From assembly GCA_947584125.1 (NCBI GenBank), contig CANPWI010000053.1, positions 1 to 9,499 of the forward strand: a stretch of DNA of 9,499 bases, given 5' to 3'. Positions within the stretch are counted from its first letter, which is position 1; every line of letters starts with the position of its first letter. This DNA is from an uncultured Clostridia bacterium (GTDB lineage Bacteria; Bacillota; Clostridia; TANB77; CAG-508). Made by a program: the position numbers and the translations under genes. Positions 6,732-9,499 of this stretch are shown here, one piece after another. The notes beneath the pieces are model-generated. The model made no database searches. It had not been told where the DNA came from and saw only the letters and a program-made list of their open reading frames with translations.

Positions 6732-7155
6732 TTAAATTTTGGTTTTATACTTTACTTTTTTAATATAATTAAGTAATTTTGTTTTTTTCACTTCAACAAG
6801 TGCTACTTGTTTTTCAATAACTTTTTTATTATTTTTAAACAAATTATCTGGATTATATCTTTCACGTTTTTTTTTCTTCAAATCTTTCTTGATTCTCCTC
6901 ATATTGATCCATTAATACTTGTCTTTCATTATCATTACACCAATATTTTAAATCTAAAAATGTAATAAATTCTAATGTTTCTTGATTCAAGTCTTGCTCT
7001 TGAATTGATCTATCTATATAAAACTTTTTGGTATTATTTTTATTTCTATAATTTGAAATATTCATATATAATTTTTTTGGTAATTTATTAATATATTCTT
7101 CCCCTAAAATATTTAATATTTCATAAACTTCACTATACATATCAGGTATTTCCAT
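6732..7155 (-). pseudogene. Small charged protein, paralogue of the gene at 8308-8766, frameshifted at an A9 run
   Basis: The start chosen is the ATG at 7153-7155 because AGGAG (7163-7167) sits 7 bases before it; an ATG ten codons upstream overlaps the preceding reading frame. As read, translation stops at TGA (6862-6864) after 97 codons. Dropping one A from the nine-A run (plus 6867-6875) restores KKRERYNPDNLFKNN and a basic tail to TAA at 6732-6734, about 140 residues. The restored end matches the paralogue (RTRYNVDIFKRNENTVEQ), which proves the family frame. Other shared blocks are EVYEILN, EQDLNQET (paralogue EQDLLDET) and the DLKYW/FRDYW position. The family is unrecognised: soluble, helical, charged. 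The gene may be a pseudogene, may be rescued by transcriptional slippage on A9, or the run may be miscounted. It follows the peptidase pseudogene by about 20 bases and ends the operon. Confidence 0.72.
6867..6875 (-). other. A9 homopolymer at the frameshift (possible slippage site)
   Basis: Nine consecutive As on the coding strand follow GAAG and precede CGTGAAAGA. Eight As would give an open frame to 6732. Runs of this length are prone to polymerase slippage in AT-rich bacteria, so some full-length product could be made, and they are also a common site of assembly error. Confidence 0.6.
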
Positions 7156-7174
7156 ACACTTTCTCCTATATTCA

Positions 7175-8295
7175 TTATCTTTCATCTATATTATTCTTTT
7201 CATCATCTATACTCTGATTAATTTCATAAAATTTTTGATGAATCCATGTACAACACTTTTGTTTAAAATTTTGAATTCTTTGAAATAGTTCTTTATATTC
7301 TGCTGCATCCTGTGGAATTTTTCTAATGGCATTTTAATCTTGTTTATACTGTTCAAACATATTGCATATATCATCTTTTGATAAATCTGATTTTTCACTT
7401 GAATAATCTAATTCACTCAAACACACTTTTTTACACCTTAATGATGAAAACCTTTTAAAAATTTGGCTACTAATAAATATTTTTTCTCCTTGATTATTAG
7501 CTATATTAATACATTCTGCTAAATCTATTGATTGTAAATCATCAATCTTTGATGGTGCAAACAAAATTTCAGGTTCATCACCAACTCGGTCACCAGTTGA
7601 AATAAGTCTATCTATGTCTATCCAAGGTACATTAGCATTATCTATCAAAAGTAATGTACTATAAGTTCTAATTTTCTAATAAAATTAGCTTCTTGAGTAT
7701 GTGAAGTAGGCTCCATATACATTCCATATTTATCGCAATCTTCTCTTGTAGTTTGTTCTGTAATCCCTTCTTTTAAAAATGCATTTCCTCCTATAACACC
7801 ATATGTATGTTTTGCTTCATGTGCAATTGCTGACATAACCCAATCCATATCACTTGCAAAAATTTCTTTAAATTTTAAAAATAAATCCATTTGATCTCTT
7901 TCACTACCATTATATTTTTCTGTTATTTCAGCTCCACTTTCTTGTACTTTATATTGTTCAAGTTGTGCATATACAAAATGTCTTAAAATTTCATTTAAAT
8001 TAGTTCCTATTTGTAATCCTTTTGTTCCTCCTGCACAATCTCCTGGCATTGCATTATTTAAACTTACATTTTCAGATCCTCTACATTTATAAAAACCATA
8101 TTGTGTATATTCAGCTTTATATATTGTTAAAATATTTTTAGTTACTAATTTAAATACTTCTTCAGCTATGGGTTCTAATTTATCTCCGACTTGAATAGTT
8201 ATATTATTATCTCTTCTCATTTTCATTATTGAACTAACTATTTCATTAATTTTCTTATTATTATCTTAAACTTTCATTAATTGAGTATCTATCAT
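7175..8295 (-). pseudogene. Gluzincin-type zinc metallopeptidase-like gene, broken by two stops and a frameshift
   Basis: The original start is the ATG at 8293-8295, with AGGAGG (8304-8309) 8 bases before it and overlapping the stop codon of the gene upstream. The frame begins MIDTQLMKV, meets TAA at codon 10 (8266-8268), then continues DNNKKINEIVSSIMKM and onward. A metal-binding HEAKH lies at about residues 159-163. It is followed by GGNAFLKEGITEQTTRE with E176 as likely third ligand, the HExxH-plus-distal-E arrangement of gluzincins. The frame shifts by one base between about 7645 and 7685 and resumes as DNANVPWIDIDRLISTGD. It meets a second in-frame TAA at 7334-7336, then runs NAIRKIPQDAAEYKELFQ to TAA at 7175-7177. 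Repaired length is 373 residues. No signal peptide is seen. An internal ATG at 8226 would rescue the catalytic part but has no ribosome binding site. Confidence 0.75.
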
Positions 8296-8307
8296 ATAGA
8301 TTACCTC

Positions 8308-8766
8308 CTAGTTAATATGAAACATCTTTTTAAAGAAAATAATAATTTTCTTTAAAAAATTTTCTTTTTTTGCCTTTATTGGTAAATTATTATTTTTATC
8401 TGTATTTTCAGTTACTTCTTGTTCTACAGTATTTTCATTTCTCTTAAAAATATCAACATTATATCTTGTTCTCTTTTCTTCTTCCATTTTCTGTCTATCA
8501 TATCTTTCTTTTGCTTCAATTCTTTCTTTTTGATATGGTGTAGCCCAATAATCTCTAAATATATTAGCCAAAATTGCTTTTGTTTCATCTAGCAAATCTT
8601 GTTCCTCAAAACTTTTATTTATATCAACTATAAAATCATAATCTTTATCCATTTTTGTTTTAAATGTATCAATCATAGTTTGTGGTATTTTTTCAACACT
8701 CTCTTTTGGTACAAATTTTAATATTTCAATTACTTCCTTATATGCTTTTGAATAATTATTCACCAT
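8308..8766 (-). CDS. Small charged helical protein with basic hydrophobic C-terminal tail (intact paralogue)
   Basis: The start chosen is the ATG at 8764-8766, since GGAGGA (8774-8779) lies 7-8 bases before it; the ATG five codons earlier overlaps that site. The product has 152 residues and ends at TAG (8308-8310), which overlaps the ribosome binding site of the peptidase gene and suggests translational coupling. I do not recognise a named family. Visible blocks are YKEVIEILKFVP (9-20), SFEEQDLLDET (52-62), FRDYWATP (70-77), a charged helix (79-100) and RTRYNVDIFKR (99-109). The tail FLKKIIIFFKKMFHIN (137-152) is hydrophobic and basic, a possible membrane-associating amphipathic helix. The frameshifted paralogue two genes downstream shares the blocks but has a more polar tail. 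It is the first gene of the operon. Confidence 0.8.
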   Translation of the reverse strand: MVNNYSKAYKEVIEILKFVPKESVEKIPQTMIDTFKTKMDKDYDFIVDINKSFEEQDLLDETKAILANIFRDYWATPYQKERIEAKERYDRQKMEEEKRTRYNVDIFKRNENTVEQEVTENTDKNNNLPIKAKKENFLKKIIIFFKKMFHIN

Positions 8767-8811
8767 CTTTAGTTCCTCCATTTTTTTACAACAATTCTAC
8801 AATTTTTTGAT

Positions 8812-8817
8812 ATTATA
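8812..8817 (-). promoter_or_regulatory. Candidate -10 box of the small-protein/peptidase operon
   Basis: A perfect minus-strand TATAAT lies 46 bases before the first start codon, giving a leader of about 40 nucleotides. No good -35 box is found at 17 +/- 1 bases, so the promoter may be weak or activator-dependent. Confidence 0.45.
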
Positions 8818-9026
8818 CAGCAAAAAAACTGCAAGACCTATTTCACTAAATACCAATGTTTCTCCCATATATATTATTTTTAATAAATTTTCTAGTATTT
8901 TTTCTGCCGTATAATCATTCTATAAATTAAAATCATTTATATTGTACCATATTAAATTATTTTTCTCATCAAAATATTATAATTTATATAATTTTACTTA
9001 TTTATTTTAAACTATCTGTCCAAGAT

Positions 9027-9057
9027 TTTAGACAATGGGATGGGGTTTTTGTCTAAA
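9027..9057. repeat. Inverted repeat with TTTAGACA/TGTCTAAA arms
   Basis: Eight perfect bases (9027-9034 and 9050-9057) flank a 15-base G/T-rich loop. A third related copy, TGTCCAA, lies at 9017-9023. Repeated TGTCYAA motifs in both orientations could be a regulator site or the remnant of an insertion-sequence end; neither can be named from sequence alone. Confidence 0.45.
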
Positions 9058-9127
9058 GGAATTTACTATTTATCTAAATAAATTGTAACAATAAAATTTT
9101 AAAAAATCAATATCTTTACTTATTTTC

Positions 9128-9306
9128 TCAGGGTAATTTCATAAAATATATTTAGAAAAATGGGAATAAGCATTCATAAAAGCTATTTAAAAAATAAAAA
9201 GCAAACAGTAAAATCTAATATGTTTAACTGCTTGCTTAATGATAATTTGCTACTGGAAGTTATTGGTAATATTACAAAATCATAATATTTTATGAAATTA
9301 CCCTGA
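9128..9306. mobile_element. MITE-like element, 179 bases, 22-base terminal inverted repeats
   Basis: Bases 9128-9149 (TCAGGGTAATTTCATAAA and on) are the exact reverse complement of 9285-9306. The interior has no coding capacity and carries its own hairpin. Size, perfect ends and lack of genes fit a non-autonomous miniature inverted-repeat element. No clear target-site duplication is visible at the ends, and no transposase or second copy is in the window, so the parent family cannot be named. Confidence 0.65.
9200..9236 (-). terminator. Terminator hairpin inside the MITE-like element
   Basis: On the minus strand AGCAAGCAGT pairs with ACTGTTTGCT (one G·U wobble) across a 17-base loop and is followed by TTTTTATTTTTT. 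This is a good intrinsic terminator for leftward transcription, and would insulate the small-protein operon from anything upstream. Confidence 0.65.
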
Positions 9307-9311
9307 TTTGT

Positions 9312-9336
9312 ATTGCAAAAATAATATTTTTGTAAT
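9312..9336. repeat. 25-base near-perfect dyad next to the MITE-like element
   Basis: ATTGCAAAAATA (9312-9323) is repeated inverted as TATTTTTGTAAT (9325-9336) around a single base, with one mismatch. The near-zero loop suggests a DNA-level dyad, such as an operator, more than an RNA hairpin. Confidence 0.5.
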
Positions 9337-9388
9337 TTCAATTTTTCATCTTGTATTTATCTAACTAAATAATAGCAAGGCTTTAAAC

Positions 9389-9431
9389 AAAAAAAATTTT
9401 TTTTGACAAAAACATAAAAATATTTTATATT
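9389..9431 (+). promoter_or_regulatory. Strong rightward SigA-type promoter with upstream A8T8 tract
   Basis: A perfect TTGACA (9403-9408) is followed after 17 bases by TATATT (9426-9431), or alternatively after 19 by TATTAT. Immediately upstream, eight As are followed by eight Ts (9389-9404), an intrinsically curved or UP-element-like tract. It would transcribe a plus-strand gene beyond the right edge. Another TTGACA occurs at 9488-9493 with no room left to see its -10. Confidence 0.65.
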
Positions 9432-9499
9432 ATAAGTGTGTTGTGTTTTTATATGTATTCAATTCTTCAAGAATATTCCAAATTTATTTGACATATAAT

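Larger units (their letters stand above)
8818..9499. other. Right-end non-coding region, about 680 bases
   Basis: No convincing coding frame on either strand. It holds a hairpin with TGTCTAAA arms (9027-9057), a 179-base MITE-like element with its internal terminator (9128-9306), a 25-base dyad (9312-9336), and an A8T8 tract with a strong rightward promoter (9389-9431). From 8880 to 9010 I see only plain AT-rich sequence. Confidence 0.7.

Noticed and set aside
7207..7398. A 63-codon minus-strand open frame
   Set aside because: It is an out-of-frame shadow of the peptidase pseudogene's 3' part; the real frame continues past TAA 7334-7336 as NAIRKIPQDAAEYKELF.
7334..8268. Reassignment of TAA to Gln to explain the in-frame stops in the peptidase gene
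   Set aside because: The DUF362 and HD/kinase genes end normally on TAA, and a frameshift in the same gene cannot be explained by recoding.
8802..8830. GCAG-T7-GCTG motif near the operon promoter as a terminator
   Set aside because: The stem is only about 3-4 bp with the T-run inside the loop, and it overlaps the TATAAT box, so promoter use is more likely.
1..9499. DGR reverse transcriptase, accessory protein or template repeat
   Set aside because: No reverse-transcriptase motif (for example a YxDD-type block) or second copy of the variable segment was seen on either strand.
1..9499. CRISPR array, tRNA or rRNA genes
   Set aside because: No regularly spaced direct repeats, cloverleaf-like blocks or rRNA-like conserved sequence were found by eye.

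Overview
The window is very AT-rich, uses ATG starts preceded by AGGAGG-type ribosome binding sites, and has consensus SigA-type promoters. This points to a low-GC Firmicute, most likely a gut-type clostridium; the sequence does not give the species. Every recognisable gene lies on the minus strand, so transcription runs from high to low coordinates. No rRNA, tRNA, CRISPR array, integrase or transposase gene was found.

Left part (1-1971), housekeeping-like: a truncated ECF-transporter S component and a DUF362 protein lie 31 bases apart and may be co-transcribed. Upstream is a CYTH-fold protein with its own consensus promoter. A 42-base near-perfect palindrome separates it from the DUF362 gene.

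Middle (2101-3177), an island of different composition: a 304-codon gene of much higher GC than its surroundings, with its own promoter and terminator. Its C-terminus looks like the C-type-lectin-fold variable domain of a diversity-generating retroelement (DGR) target protein. A 7-bp hairpin starts at its stop codon. No reverse transcriptase or template repeat is in the window, so it would be a remote (orphan) target. A small broken signal-anchor reading frame lies just upstream.

Right part (3381-8817), an accessory locus: a 1029-residue protein has an unassigned N-terminal region, an HD phosphohydrolase-type domain and a C-terminal HipA/PI3-4-kinase-like domain. Upstream of it lies a three-gene operon made of a small charged protein, a gluzincin-type metallopeptidase pseudogene and a paralogue of the small protein. 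The peptidase gene carries two in-frame TAA codons and one frameshift; the paralogue is frameshifted at an A9 run. The operon ends in an intrinsic terminator, and the large gene then has its own promoter. The shared location suggests one accessory system that is partly decaying, but that link is inference.

Right edge (8818-9499): no gene. It holds a 179-base MITE-like element with 22-base terminal inverted repeats and an internal terminator hairpin, other dyads, and a strong rightward promoter preceded by an A8T8 tract. That promoter fires out of the window and is the only sign of a plus-strand gene.
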